The notes under the pieces were generated by a model that saw only the letters and a program-made list of their open reading frames with translations, did no database searches and was not told where the DNA came from. Positions 7,385 through 16,445 of a stretch of DNA of 59,213 bases are shown piece after piece. A program made the translations under genes and the position numbers. The stretch is from Bacteroidota bacterium (GTDB lineage: Bacteria > Bacteroidota > Bacteroidia > Flavobacteriales > Schleiferiaceae). The stretch spans positions 1 to 59,213 of the forward strand of contig PZPB01000009.1 in assembly GCA_003045865.1 (NCBI GenBank), written 5' to 3'. Every line of letters starts with the position of its first letter. Position 1 is the first letter of the stretch.

Positions 7385-8682
7385 AAGGTCTTTAACTTCT
7401 CAGAAATCGCAGCAAAATTTGGACGCTCTCTCACCTCTTCCAGGCTGCAATCGGCAATCAATTCTTGCCATTTAGTTTGCCTTGCAAGGTCCATCTCCCC
7501 CGAGGGCACTAAGCCTAAAATATCCTCTACCAAACAAGCAAAAGCTCGCACTTCAATACGCTCAATATTATCAGCTACTGCCGAATTAAGATCGTAATAC
7601 GAAGCCGCTCCGAAATCGCCTAAAAGGCAATCCGCTTCTTCATTCACTAAAATATTATGCGCATAAAGATCACCGTGTTTGATGCCTTTACTGTGCAACT
7701 GCGTACAAACCGAAGCGACGCTTTTGGCTAATTTCAATAACTCAGCCGCTTTAAAAACATGCTCTTTTGTAAAGGTGTCGCGCGTGCAAGTTTCTAAGCT
7801 AGGCGGATTGCCCAAATTGATATAATTAGGGGAAATTAAATTCATAATTAAGCCTGGTTTATCCTCGGAATGCGCTTCTATTTTCCCTAAAACCTGAATT
7901 AAATTTTCGTGAAAGCCTGCCGCGATCGATAAATCCATTTCCACTTCGGGCCGACCGTCGCTGGTTACATCGCCTTTAAAAACTTTAAGGGCCACCGCTT
8001 CTTCCTTACCCCGCCACTTCGCCTTGGATATATGTCCCGAAGCGCCTTCGCCTAGCAGCTCCTCCAAACTAAACTCATCCCAATGGAAAGAATCAATCTC
8101 CGCGCTTACTTGTAAATCTTCTACCGCGGGGTTCCCGCCAAAAGCTAACCAAGAAAGTTTGGGCAAGGCAAATAACCAATCGGGAATCACTTTAAGCTGA
8201 TTAGCCGAAATCCGCAAAAGTTCTAAGTTTCTACAATTTTGCATTTCATCGGGCAACTCTTCCAGTAAATTTCCTGCTAGGGCACACTTTTGTAGAAGAT
8301 GACAATCACCAATACTTTTCGGCAGCTTCTTAATCTTATTATCGGTTAAAATCAACCAGCGCAGTAGGGGTGGAAAAGCGTCTTCGGGCACCACTTCCAA
8401 CTGATTCGATTTAAAACCGATCATACTTAAAGAGGGGCATTCCTTAAGAACTTTAGGAAAAGTAGTAAACTGATTTTTCGCAAAAAAGATGACCTTTAAG
8501 TTTTTCAGCTGAGCCAAGCTATCGGGCAGTTCCGATAAATTATTATCGGATAAATCTAAAATTTCTAGAGTCTCCGCTAGCGTCAAAATTTCCTTAGGGA
8601 ATTCATTTAGGCCGCAAGCTAATTTTAGTCTTTTCGTACCAATAAGCTTACCCGATTTTAAGTCTTCTAGCGAATGTATCAT
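7381..8682 (-). CDS. Leucine-rich-repeat protein with C-terminal Ser/Thr protein kinase domain
   Basis: A 433-residue cytoplasmic protein. Residues about 35-190 are six to seven LRRs of about 23 residues (LEILDLSDNNLSELPDSL type). From 204 on there is a Hanks-type kinase: glycine loop GEGASG (211-216), VALK Lys233, catalytic loop HGDLYAHN (336-343) with Asp338 and Asn343, and DFG at 356-358. All catalytic residues are present, so it should be active; HGDLY in place of HRDLK is an odd but known variant. The kinase is short (about 225 residues) and lacks a clear C-lobe end. Monocistronic, convergent with the FAD monooxygenase. Targets are unknown. Confidence 0.85.
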   Translation of the reverse strand: MIHSLEDLKSGKLIGTKRLKLACGLNEFPKEILTLAETLEILDLSDNNLSELPDSLAQLKNLKVIFFAKNQFTTFPKVLKECPSLSMIGFKSNQLEVVPEDAFPPLLRWLILTDNKIKKLPKSIGDCHLLQKCALAGNLLEELPDEMQNCRNLELLRISANQLKVIPDWLFALPKLSWLAFGGNPAVEDLQVSAEIDSFHWDEFSLEELLGEGASGHISKAKWRGKEEAVALKVFKGDVTSDGRPEVEMDLSIAAGFHENLIQVLGKIEAHSEDKPGLIMNLISPNYINLGNPPSLETCTRDTFTKEHVFKAAELLKLAKSVASVCTQLHSKGIKHGDLYAHNILVNEEADCLLGDFGAASYYDLNSAVADNIERIEVRAFACLVEDILGLVPSGEMDLARQTKWQELIADCSLEEVRERPNFAAISEKLKTF

Positions 8683-8835
8683 ATCAAAATTCTAGGCCGC
8701 GAAATTAAAGCATTCTAAAACCTAGGCCGCTATTTTTAGCCTCAATCTGTCCTAACTACGCATCTGCGCAAGCGTAAAAAGAAAAGAACCTTTTAAGAAG
8801 ACTAAAAAACATAGCCCTAAACCCTCGATCACGCT

Positions 8836-8843
8836 TAAATTTG
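8836..8843 (+). promoter_or_regulatory. Bacteroidota -7 box TAAATTTG upstream of rapA
   Basis: TAAATTTG is an exact match to TAnnTTTG, the -7 element used by the Bacteroidota primary sigma factor. It lies 43 bases before the rapA ATG. No good TTTG -33 element is found 19-21 bases upstream, so the call rests on one box. Confidence 0.35.
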
Positions 8844-8886
8844 CCCAGTCATTTACAAACTTTATTAGAGCAGCTAAAAGAGTAAT

Positions 8887-11709
8887 ATGGGAGACTTTTT
8901 TTCAAATCAACGCTACACCAGCAAGGGCGAGCCAGAATTGGGAGTTGGTTTTGTTACCAATACCAGCAAAGGCAAGGTGGAAATCTATTTTCCCATTTCC
9001 GATACCACGCGACTTTATGCCGCAGAAAGTGCTCCGCTGCAGCGCGTTATCTTTAAACCCAGCGATCGTATCAGTGATAAAAATGGACGCACTTTAGTGG
9101 TCGAGCACCTAGAGTTGGCTGACGACTTATATCGCTATTTCGGGGCTGAGGGCAGCATATCAGAAGCCGATTTAGGCGATGTTTCCGCCAAGCATAGCGT
9201 AGACGACAAACTATTTCAGGGAGAGGTAGACTCGCCCCAAAGTTTTGCTTTGCGCCGTGAAACCCTAGAACAAGATTATCGCCGCAGATTATCGCCCGTA
9301 AAAGGCTTCGTGGGTGGCCGCATCGACCTCATTCCCCATCAGCTCTACATCGCTCATGAAGTAAGCGAGCGCTATGCTCCACGCGTACTTCTTTCCGACC
9401 AAGTAGGCCTCGGAAAAACCATTGAAGCTTGCTTAATTCTGCACCGTTTATTACTCAGCGGTCGCATTAGCAGAGTGCTAATTCTGGTACCCGAATCTTT
9501 AGTCCATCAGTGGTTTGTAGAGGTATTGCGCCGCTTTAATATGTGGTTCAACATTTTCGACGAAGAACGCTGTGCTGCCCTCGACGATAATGCGCCCGAA
9601 GGAAACCCTTTTCTCGACAATCAGCTAATCCTTTGTAGCACCGAATTTTTAGCGGAATCGGCCCAGCGCACGCAGCAAGCTTTGCAGGCCGATTGGGATA
9701 TGCTGGTGGTTGATGAGGCGCATAATTTGGAATGGTCGCAAGAGAAAATTAGTCCTGAATATGCTGTGGTAGAACTTTTAAGCCAAGCAGCGCAAGGGCT
9801 TTTATTGCTTACCGCTACGCCCGAGCAATTGGGATTGGAAAGTCATTTTGCTCGCCTACGCCTACTCGACCCCGAGCGTTACAGCAATTATCAAGATTTC
9901 CTCAATGAATCTTCCGAGCATAAGGATATCGCCCATATTGTTGAGAAACTACATCTCGGCGAAAGCCTGAATACCAAGGAGAAAAAGACTTTAGAAAGCA
10001 TCTTCCCCCGAGAGCGAACCGAAGCTATAAATAAGCTAGATGCTACCAGCAGAAACGAATTAATTGAAGATTTACTCGACCAACATGGCCCAGGCCGCGT
10101 GCTTTTTCGCAATACCCGCGCGGCCATGCAAGGCTTTCCTCAGCGCATCCCACATTTAATTCCACTAGAAACAGAAGACACTCCCCTTTGGCAAGAACGC
10201 TTCTGCAAAGAGTTCACAAACGACACGGCCAGTCCGGCCTCAGAAACACAGGCTGAGTTTTGGTTTAAGCGAGATCCGCGCATTCAATGGTTACTGAAAT
10301 TTTTAGAAGAAATTGATCCGGCTAAAGTCCTGCTCATCTGCAAAAGCAAGGAAAAAGTCTTAGCCCTGCATGAGGCGTTTAGTAAGCTCAGCACCCTTAA
10401 AGTGGGCCTTTTTCACGAAGAACTCACCATTGTGCAGCGCGATAGAAATGCCGCTTGGTTTACCGAATCCGAGGGCGCACAAGTTCTACTTTGCTCCGAA
10501 ATTGGCAGCGAGGGCCGCAATTTTCAATTCGCCCATCATTTGGTGCTTTTCGACCTACCACTGAACCCAGAATTACTGGAGCAGCGCATCGGTCGCTTAG
10601 ATCGCATCGGCCAAAAAGAAGACATTCACATTCACGTGCCCTATCTCAACGGCAGTCCGCAACATTTTATGGCGCGCTGGTATCAAGAGGGTCTAAACGC
10701 TTTCGCGGAAAACCTCGAAGGTGGCAATAGCGTTTTTAAATTGTTTAGCAAACGGCTGCTTAGTATTTGCTTGTCGCCCCTTTCGGGAGATGCGCACTCT
10801 GCGTTAGATACCTTAATTAAGGATACTGCCGATTTCCAGAAACAGTTGCGTAAAAACCTTGCTGAAGGACGAGATAAACTTTTGGAAATGAATTCTTTTC
10901 GACCGGAAGTGGCCAAGGATTTAATTACCCAAATAGAAGCAGAAGATCAGAATTCCACCCTCGAAAAATACCTCAGCAAGGTCTTTCGCCATTTCGACAT
11001 GGAAATGGAAGACCTCAGCGCTCGAACCTACTATTTACATCCCGCTTCCCAAAGTACTGAAGCCTTTCCCTCCATTCCTCGCGAAGGTTTATCAGTGACC
11101 TTCTTGCGCCAGCAAGCCCTCATTCGCGAAGACATCAGCTTCCTCACTTGGGATCACCCCATCAGCACCAGCGCTATGGATATGGTTTTAAGCTCCGGTA
11201 CCGGCAGCGCCAGTTTTGGAATTCTCAAAGGCGCAAATAGTCCTGGTTTAGTAATGGAATTGATTTTCTTGCTGGAAACTTCGGGTGCGCAAAACACTTA
11301 TGCAGATCGGTTTTTACCCAATACGCCGCTGCGAATTGTGGTAAATCACCAAGGAAAAGAAGTGACGGACAGCTATCCTGCTGATAAGCTCTCTAAAAAA
11401 TTACAGTCGGGAAAAATAGAGGCCCTTTTAGAAAACGACACCTTAGTGCAAAGCATTTTACCCAATATGATTGATGCCGCCACGGAAATTGCGGAGGAGC
11501 AAAGCGCCCGAGAAATCTCGCGCGGACTACGACGCATGAAACGCAAATTGAATCATGAGATTAGCCGTTTGGAAAGTCTTCAAGAAAGGAATAAAAACAT
11601 TAGACCAGAAGAACTCGCCATCGCCCGTGAAGAACGGGAAACACTGAGCGATATTATTAATAATGCCCGTTTACGATTGGATGCGATTTTATTAATTAGG
11701 GTGGAATAA
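8887..11709 (+). CDS. rapA: RNA polymerase-associated Swi2/Snf2 ATPase RapA (HepA)
   Basis: A 940-residue protein collinear with E. coli RapA (968 residues). The N-terminal Tudor-like region includes ELGVGFVTN and TTRLYAAESAP. The Snf2 ATPase follows with motif I DQVGLGKT (171-178), motif II DEAH (276-279), motif V near GSEGRNFQ and motif VI EQRIGRLDRIGQ. The last 250 residues fit the RapA spacer/C-terminal region, ending in a coiled coil. RapA binds RNA polymerase and helps recycle it after termination. The Ala/Asp/Gly-rich RapA family is typical of gammaproteobacteria, so its presence here may reflect transfer; codon use looks adapted to the neighbours. Followed closely by a TPR lipoprotein gene. 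Confidence 0.9.
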   Translation: MGDFFSNQRYTSKGEPELGVGFVTNTSKGKVEIYFPISDTTRLYAAESAPLQRVIFKPSDRISDKNGRTLVVEHLELADDLYRYFGAEGSISEADLGDVSAKHSVDDKLFQGEVDSPQSFALRRETLEQDYRRRLSPVKGFVGGRIDLIPHQLYIAHEVSERYAPRVLLSDQVGLGKTIEACLILHRLLLSGRISRVLILVPESLVHQWFVEVLRRFNMWFNIFDEERCAALDDNAPEGNPFLDNQLILCSTEFLAESAQRTQQALQADWDMLVVDEAHNLEWSQEKISPEYAVVELLSQAAQGLLLLTATPEQLGLESHFARLRLLDPERYSNYQDFLNESSEHKDIAHIVEKLHLGESLNTKEKKTLESIFPRERTEAINKLDATSRNELIEDLLDQHGPGRVLFRNTRAAMQGFPQRIPHLIPLETEDTPLWQERFCKEFTNDTASPASETQAEFWFKRDPRIQWLLKFLEEIDPAKVLLICKSKEKVLALHEAFSKLSTLKVGLFHEELTIVQRDRNAAWFTESEGAQVLLCSEIGSEGRNFQFAHHLVLFDLPLNPELLEQRIGRLDRIGQKEDIHIHVPYLNGSPQHFMARWYQEGLNAFAENLEGGNSVFKLFSKRLLSICLSPLSGDAHSALDTLIKDTADFQKQLRKNLAEGRDKLLEMNSFRPEVAKDLITQIEAEDQNSTLEKYLSKVFRHFDMEMEDLSARTYYLHPASQSTEAFPSIPREGLSVTFLRQQALIREDISFLTWDHPISTSAMDMVLSSGTGSASFGILKGANSPGLVMELIFLLETSGAQNTYADRFLPNTPLRIVVNHQGKEVTDSYPADKLSKKLQSGKIEALLENDTLVQSILPNMIDAATEIAEEQSAREISRGLRRMKRKLNHEISRLESLQERNKNIRPEELAIAREERETLSDIINNARLRLDAILLIRVE

Positions 11710-11783
11710 TGTTGGAGGAATAATAAACTCTACCAAATCTCAAACCCTACATGGAGATGATTAATTTTAGCCAAAATTTGAAA

Positions 11784-12644
11784 ATGACAAGATTATCTGC
11801 CTTTCTCACCCTTCTCGCTTTTGCTCTATTGATAAGCTGCAATTCGCCCCAAGAAAAGCCAGCAGTAAAAAACACCGAAATTGAGGTAACGGAGGTTGAA
11901 ACCATCGCTCCGAAACAAATGCTGCGTATGGCCTATCAGTTGTTTAAAGAAGGGGATGATGAAGGTTCGATTAAACTCGCCAATCAGGTTTTAGAAATTG
12001 GTCGCCAAACTAATAACGATACTTTAATTGGGCGGGCGCTAACCTCTTTATGTCGCAATTCTCAGCGCAAGCTTGATACTACTCGTTTGGCAGAATTAAG
12101 TGCAGAGCTAAGTGATTTAGCCGCTTCTTCGGGCAACCAACAGTGGTTGATGTACCGCGCCCACATGAATGCCGAAATGTGGCGACTGATTGGTAATATG
12201 GATCGCGCCGAAGCCTTTTACAATGAAAGCATGCGCATCAGTTTTGAAACCGGCGCCATGGGCATGTATACTATTGATCACTTCAACAAGTCTTTTGTTT
12301 CCATTGCCAAAGGAGATTTTGAAGAAGCGAAAAAATTAATTAGAAAATACTATCAATTAAGACAAGAAGCCGATCCCGCGGCCGCGGAAGATGCTTACGG
12401 ATTAATTGCTTTGGCTTATTTACTGGAGCAAGAAAAAAATTACGCAGGCGCCCACGAGGTAGCGGTGGTAACCAGACGCTTATTTAAAGAGCAAAATCTT
12501 TTCCCCGAGCCACCCGATGAAAAACCCTTATTAATGGTGGAGGAAAAAGTGGAGGAAATGTTAGAGGCTTCTGAATGGGAGGCTATTCGTTCTAAATCTG
12601 ACTCCCAAACGGTTGCGAGTTTATTGGAAAAACACCTCCGCTAA
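11784..12644 (+). CDS. TPR-like lipoprotein of unknown function
   Basis: The start at 11784 (MTRLSAFLTL) gives a clean SpII signal with lipobox ALLISC; an upstream in-frame ATG at 11751 would add 11 residues before it and is less likely. The mature 270 residues are mostly helical with TPR-like pairs (AYQLFKEGDDEGSIKLANQ, AEAFYNESMRIS). It should be a periplasm-facing outer or inner membrane lipoprotein acting as a protein-binding scaffold. It starts 74 bases after rapA and could share its transcript. No family name is recognised. Confidence 0.72.
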   Translation: MTRLSAFLTLLAFALLISCNSPQEKPAVKNTEIEVTEVETIAPKQMLRMAYQLFKEGDDEGSIKLANQVLEIGRQTNNDTLIGRALTSLCRNSQRKLDTTRLAELSAELSDLAASSGNQQWLMYRAHMNAEMWRLIGNMDRAEAFYNESMRISFETGAMGMYTIDHFNKSFVSIAKGDFEEAKKLIRKYYQLRQEADPAAAEDAYGLIALAYLLEQEKNYAGAHEVAVVTRRLFKEQNLFPEPPDEKPLLMVEEKVEEMLEASEWEAIRSKSDSQTVASLLEKHLR

Positions 12645-12653
12645 GATCGCTTT

Positions 12654-13019
12654 ATGGAAGTTGAAAAAGTGAATATCGCTGCAAAGCTCGATTCTTTCAA
12701 TGAGCATTGGTCACCCAAAATTGTTGGTGCGCTCAATAATCAATTGGTTAAAGTGGCGAAGTTTAAAGGCGACTTTATCATGCATCATCACGAAAATGAA
12801 GACGAGCTCTTTTATGTGATTGACGGGCAACTTTTTATTGAACTGGAAGATAAAACCTTGAGTCTAAACAGTAGCGAATTTGTGATCATCCCTCGTGGCG
12901 TAAAGCATAAACCCTATGCGCCTGAGGAAGTAAGCATATTACTCTTCGAACCCGCCTCAACCCTTAATACTGGTAATTTAAACAACGATCTCACCCAAGA
13001 AAAACTAGACTCTATTTAG
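12654..13019 (+). CDS. Small cupin-domain protein
   Basis: A 121-residue single-domain cupin. The first cupin motif is HHHENEDELFYVIDG (about residues 43-57) with metal-ligand His/His/Glu. The second, with IIPRGVKHKPYA, supplies the last His ligand. Such stand-alone cupins are small metal-binding enzymes or sensors (isomerases, dioxygenases, mannose-6-phosphate isomerase-like proteins); the substrate is not predictable. Nine bases separate it from the TPR lipoprotein stop, so it is in the same operon. Confidence 0.8.
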   Translation: MEVEKVNIAAKLDSFNEHWSPKIVGALNNQLVKVAKFKGDFIMHHHENEDELFYVIDGQLFIELEDKTLSLNSSEFVIIPRGVKHKPYAPEEVSILLFEPASTLNTGNLNNDLTQEKLDSI

Positions 13020-13021
13020 GC

Positions 13022-13090
13022 TCACAGTCCTTCAATCGCCTTGATGGCGTCAATTAAAAAATCCTGATGAAAATCTACCTTTGAGGTAAT
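13022..13090 (-). pseudogene. Possible 3' scrap of a minus-strand gene
   Basis: Read leftwards, the bases give VDFHQDFLIDAIKAIEGL and a TGA stop at 13024-13022, with a composition and helix pattern like the end of a real protein. It is cut where the DUF1016 module begins, and no continuation is seen on the far side (14134-14333). It may be the tail of a gene destroyed by arrival of that module. A short open frame of this size can also occur by chance. Confidence 0.25.
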
Positions 13091-13589
13091 GAAAGACAAT
13101 CGCCCTACAACTTCAGAATACCACGATTGGATAAAGTCCCTTAAAAGCACTATTCGTTCTGCTAAAAACAAGGTTCCATTAACCATTAATAATCAATTGA
13201 TTGAGCTATACTGGCACTTAGGAAAGGAAATCACTTCAAAGGTTGAATCAGCCAAATGGGGTTCAGGTGTTATTAATGACATTGCCATTGATTTAAAACA
13301 CGAGTTCCCTGATATGAAAGGGTTTTCAAGACGAAACCTTTATGCAATCAAACAATGGTATTCGTTTTACAGATCAGAATTTGAATTTGTGCCACAGCCC
13401 GTGGCACAATTACCATGGGGGCATAACAGATTAATTATATCCAAAACGAAAGACATCGAAGAGGCCTTATTCTACTGTCAAGAAAGTTTCAATAATTCTT
13501 GGAACAGAGACACATTAGAAGCCCAAATAGATTCTAATCTAAGAAATAGAATAGGCAGCAAGTCCAATAACTTTGACAACACTACCTAG
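13089..13589 (+). pseudogene. DUF1016 / YhcG-type nuclease, N-terminal half of a frameshifted gene
   Basis: The 166 residues match the DUF1016 N-terminal domain (YWHLGKEITSKVESAKWGSG, FSRRNLYAIKQWY). The frame ends at TAG 13587-13589 just after NNFDNT. Family members continue with a conserved NFDNTLP linker into the nuclease domain in one chain of about 350 residues. Here that continuation is in another frame, starting in the same spot. Loss of one CT from an ancestral ACTCTA would explain it. The region is AT-rich and looks transferred. Intact YhcG proteins are linked to restriction-modification and phage-related loci. Confidence 0.8.
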
Positions 13590-14133
13590 AATTCAATCAA
13601 AGAATGCCCAACACGCACTTAAAGACCCTTATAATTTTGATTTCCTAGGGCTTGAAGAAGATGCCCTTGAAAGAGAGTTGGAAAATGAAATAACTAAAAA
13701 TATCACTGACTTCCTTCTAGAGCTTGGTAAAGGATTTGCTTTCGTTGGCAGACAATATAAAATTGAAATAAGTGAAAATGACTATTTCATTGACCTACTT
13801 TTTTATCACCTTGAATTGAGATGTTATGTCGTTGTTATGCTCAAGTCGGGTAGATTTAAGCCTGAATATGCAGGTAAGCTAAACTTCTATTTATCTGCCG
13901 TTGATACCCAGCTAAAGAGGGACTCCGACAACCAAACCATTGGAATTTTACTTTGTAAGAAAAAAGATAAAATTGAAGCTGAGTACGCCCTGAGAGACAT
14001 CAGTAAACCTATGGGAATTAGTGAATATAAATTGTCTGAGGCAATTCCTGAGAATTTCAAAACAAACTTGCCTTCAATTGAAGAGTTGGAAAATGACCTT
14101 GAAGAAAAAATAAATGGTGGCAATAAAAAGTAA
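13573..14133 (+). pseudogene. DUF1016 / YhcG-type PDDEXK nuclease, C-terminal half, catalytic Glu lost
   Basis: Continues the previous gene in the +1 frame with LKDPYNFDFL, ERELENEI and FIDLLFYH, all typical of the DUF1016 PDDEXK domain. The catalytic Asp in FIDLLFY is kept. The ExK motif, normally VVVELKxGxF, reads VVVMLKSGRF, so the metal-binding Glu is replaced by Met. With the frameshift, two independent lesions mark it as a dead gene. The only start in this frame near the break is a TTG at 13573. The end EELENDLEEKI matches the usual family C-terminus. Confidence 0.82.
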
Positions 14134-14333
14134 AGGTAAAACGGCTAATTTCGATTTCACATTAGGCACACTTTTAACAATTAAATTCTCGAGCCTTGAA
14201 CTCACTTAGCAAATACCGCTTAGCATTTGTTCAAACCGATGGCCGATGAACAAAATCTATCCCTATTCTTTTCTAAGTAAAGTGAATTAATGTAGATTGA
14301 CCACCTCTCAAAATTGAATTAAAAAGATACAAA

Positions 14334-16169
14334 ATGCTCCATTATATAAAAGATGTTTTAGCCAATATGCCCGAAAGCTGGCTGCGTTTAACTACGCATC
14401 GATTAGATATTTACAATGAAGAATTAGCAAAGACTGAATTTACCAGCGAATTTGAAAAGCTGTACAAAAATTCTAATGCGAGCACATCCGCCTTGAGCGC
14501 CCTGCCTACTGCCTACGATTATATTCGTCTCGGTCATCCGCTTTCCTGTGTACTCGAATGGGCTTTGGCCAAAATGCATCATTTAGAAGCGCAAAATATA
14601 ATTAGCTTTTCCTCTCAAACGGCTCCCGTGCTGGCCGTTCTGCGAAAAAACTCTTTAGAAAATAGGAAAACCCGCATTCTTTATCGGGGCGAATTACCTG
14701 ACTTTTTTGATACAGAAACCCTACTGAGTGTTTATCAGTATCAGTTTGAATTAGAAGCGGTTGACTCTCTTGCGAACCTATCTCCCTACGAGGGAAGTAC
14801 AATTTTAATGGGTGAAGAAAATGAGATGGCTAAAACCGAGTTTATGGCCCATATTGACTTCTATGTAAATATATATCCACAATGGGGTAGTATTTTACTG
14901 ATTAGCCCTGAGAATAGTGATTATGTTTCTGACATACAGCACGTACGGAGACGCGAAACCATAGCCATGACTCCTGCGAATTGTAGTGCCGCATTGCAGA
15001 GTTTGGTGGGCGAGCAAGTTTCGGAACAGCCTAGTAATTTCGCCGCTAACAAAGCCCTTGTTTTGGAAAGCTTAAAATCTATTACGCAAGCGCCGACCAA
15101 AGCTTTATTGGCTTCCTCTGGCTTATCGATGCAGTATGCGATTATGATGGGCTTGGTAGATTACGCTCAAGAAGTACACGCTGGTAAAGCGATAAAATTT
15201 ATTGTCCCACCTAATTGTTATGGTGGCACCAACGACCAAGCGCGACGCGTGGCCGCTTGCCTAGACAATGTGGAAGTGGTGGATTTACCCGTTGACGGCG
15301 ACAATGACATGGTGCAGAGTGTGGATGCGGTTTTAAGTCGTTTAGCACAAGAAGATGCCGTACCTTATATTATTGCGGAAATCCCCACCAATCCTCGCGT
15401 GGAAGTGCCCGACTTAGATAAATTGAAGGCAGCCTTGAGCGCTCCCCGTAAAACTATTGCGGGCGAAATGGCAATTGCACCAGTTTTTATCCTCGACCAA
15501 ACTTTCTGCCCGAATGTGCATTTCCTAGGCGAAGAGGATGTGCTTTCTAGTATAAAAGGAATCTCTTATGCCAGTGGATCTAAATTCCCTAGTGGCGGAG
15601 AATGTACGGCGGGTTACTGCCTAGGTAACGAAAAAGCAGCTGTTTTAATGGCTAAGATTGAGAAGCACTTGCAGCTTTGCGACAATGAGGCTACGGCCTT
15701 GCAAACGCAAATCTTAGCCAAGCAATTACCCTCTATGAATCAACGTATTGCCGACGCCTATGTGAATACCCGCGATTTTGTGACTTTTATTCAGGAGACT
15801 TTACCCAGCGCGAAAATCAATTTTGTTTCGGAAGAATTGGCGCAGCGCGGATTTACCCCTTCGGTATTTTCCCTTGATTTACCGACCCAAGGAAATACCG
15901 ATGCCGAGCGTGAAGCGCATAAAAGAGAATTAAACCTCCGCCTCATCAATTCCATGATTAATGAAATCCCCAAGGAAAGCAAGTATTGTGTAAGCTACGG
16001 ACAATTGAAAGGACTGTATTGGACCATCCCTGCAACCTCTACCCAAGGAACGACGAAAGAGGGCGATAAAGATTATATCGTGCGCGCTTCACTATCCCCT
16101 AATTTAGATATGGAAAAGCATAAAGAAGTGTTTCGGAAATTTATAGAAACTTTAAGAACAAATAAATAG
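14334..16169 (+). CDS. PLP-dependent enzyme, Cys/Met metabolism (cystathionine synthase/lyase-like) fold, divergent
   Basis: A 611-residue cytoplasmic protein. The second half resembles fold-type I PLP enzymes of the Cys/Met metabolism family: the cofactor Lys417 lies in YASGSKFPSGG, preceded by a Schiff-base-region Asp in FILDQTFCPN and by the substrate-loop EIPTNPRVEVPDLDKL. The family is usually about 390 residues; here about 220 residues are added at the N-terminus with no recognised domain. It probably acts on a sulfur or other amino acid, but the divergence makes a named reaction unsafe. Monocistronic, followed by a strong terminator. Confidence 0.72.
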   Translation: MLHYIKDVLANMPESWLRLTTHRLDIYNEELAKTEFTSEFEKLYKNSNASTSALSALPTAYDYIRLGHPLSCVLEWALAKMHHLEAQNIISFSSQTAPVLAVLRKNSLENRKTRILYRGELPDFFDTETLLSVYQYQFELEAVDSLANLSPYEGSTILMGEENEMAKTEFMAHIDFYVNIYPQWGSILLISPENSDYVSDIQHVRRRETIAMTPANCSAALQSLVGEQVSEQPSNFAANKALVLESLKSITQAPTKALLASSGLSMQYAIMMGLVDYAQEVHAGKAIKFIVPPNCYGGTNDQARRVAACLDNVEVVDLPVDGDNDMVQSVDAVLSRLAQEDAVPYIIAEIPTNPRVEVPDLDKLKAALSAPRKTIAGEMAIAPVFILDQTFCPNVHFLGEEDVLSSIKGISYASGSKFPSGGECTAGYCLGNEKAAVLMAKIEKHLQLCDNEATALQTQILAKQLPSMNQRIADAYVNTRDFVTFIQETLPSAKINFVSEELAQRGFTPSVFSLDLPTQGNTDAEREAHKRELNLRLINSMINEIPKESKYCVSYGQLKGLYWTIPATSTQGTTKEGDKDYIVRASLSPNLDMEKHKEVFRKFIETLRTNK

Positions 16170-16173
16170 AAGC

Positions 16174-16211
16174 AAGGGAAAGATTATTAATATGGTCTTT
16201 CCCTTATTTTA
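16174..16211 (+). terminator. Rho-independent terminator after the PLP enzyme gene
   Basis: Perfect 10-bp stem AAGGGAAAGA (16174-16183) with TCTTTCCCTT (16196-16205), 12-base loop, followed by ATTTT. It starts 5 bases after the stop codon. Confidence 0.8.
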
Positions 16212-16445
16212 CTAATTCGACTAGACAGCTTGTTTCGACTGAAATTGAAGACAGGCAGCACCATGGCAGACGCATCCCAAATTAAAATCGCCTATTTGTA
16301 AGTTTAAACTGATTTATTTCCATTTAAAAATTTTACTGCTTTAATGCGGAGAAATTTTCTTTAAACCTCCAAAATACTGCATAAGTAACGGCTTACTAAA
16401 AAAGTTTACAATAAAATTTCTGAAGATTATTCTTATTTTGGCTGT

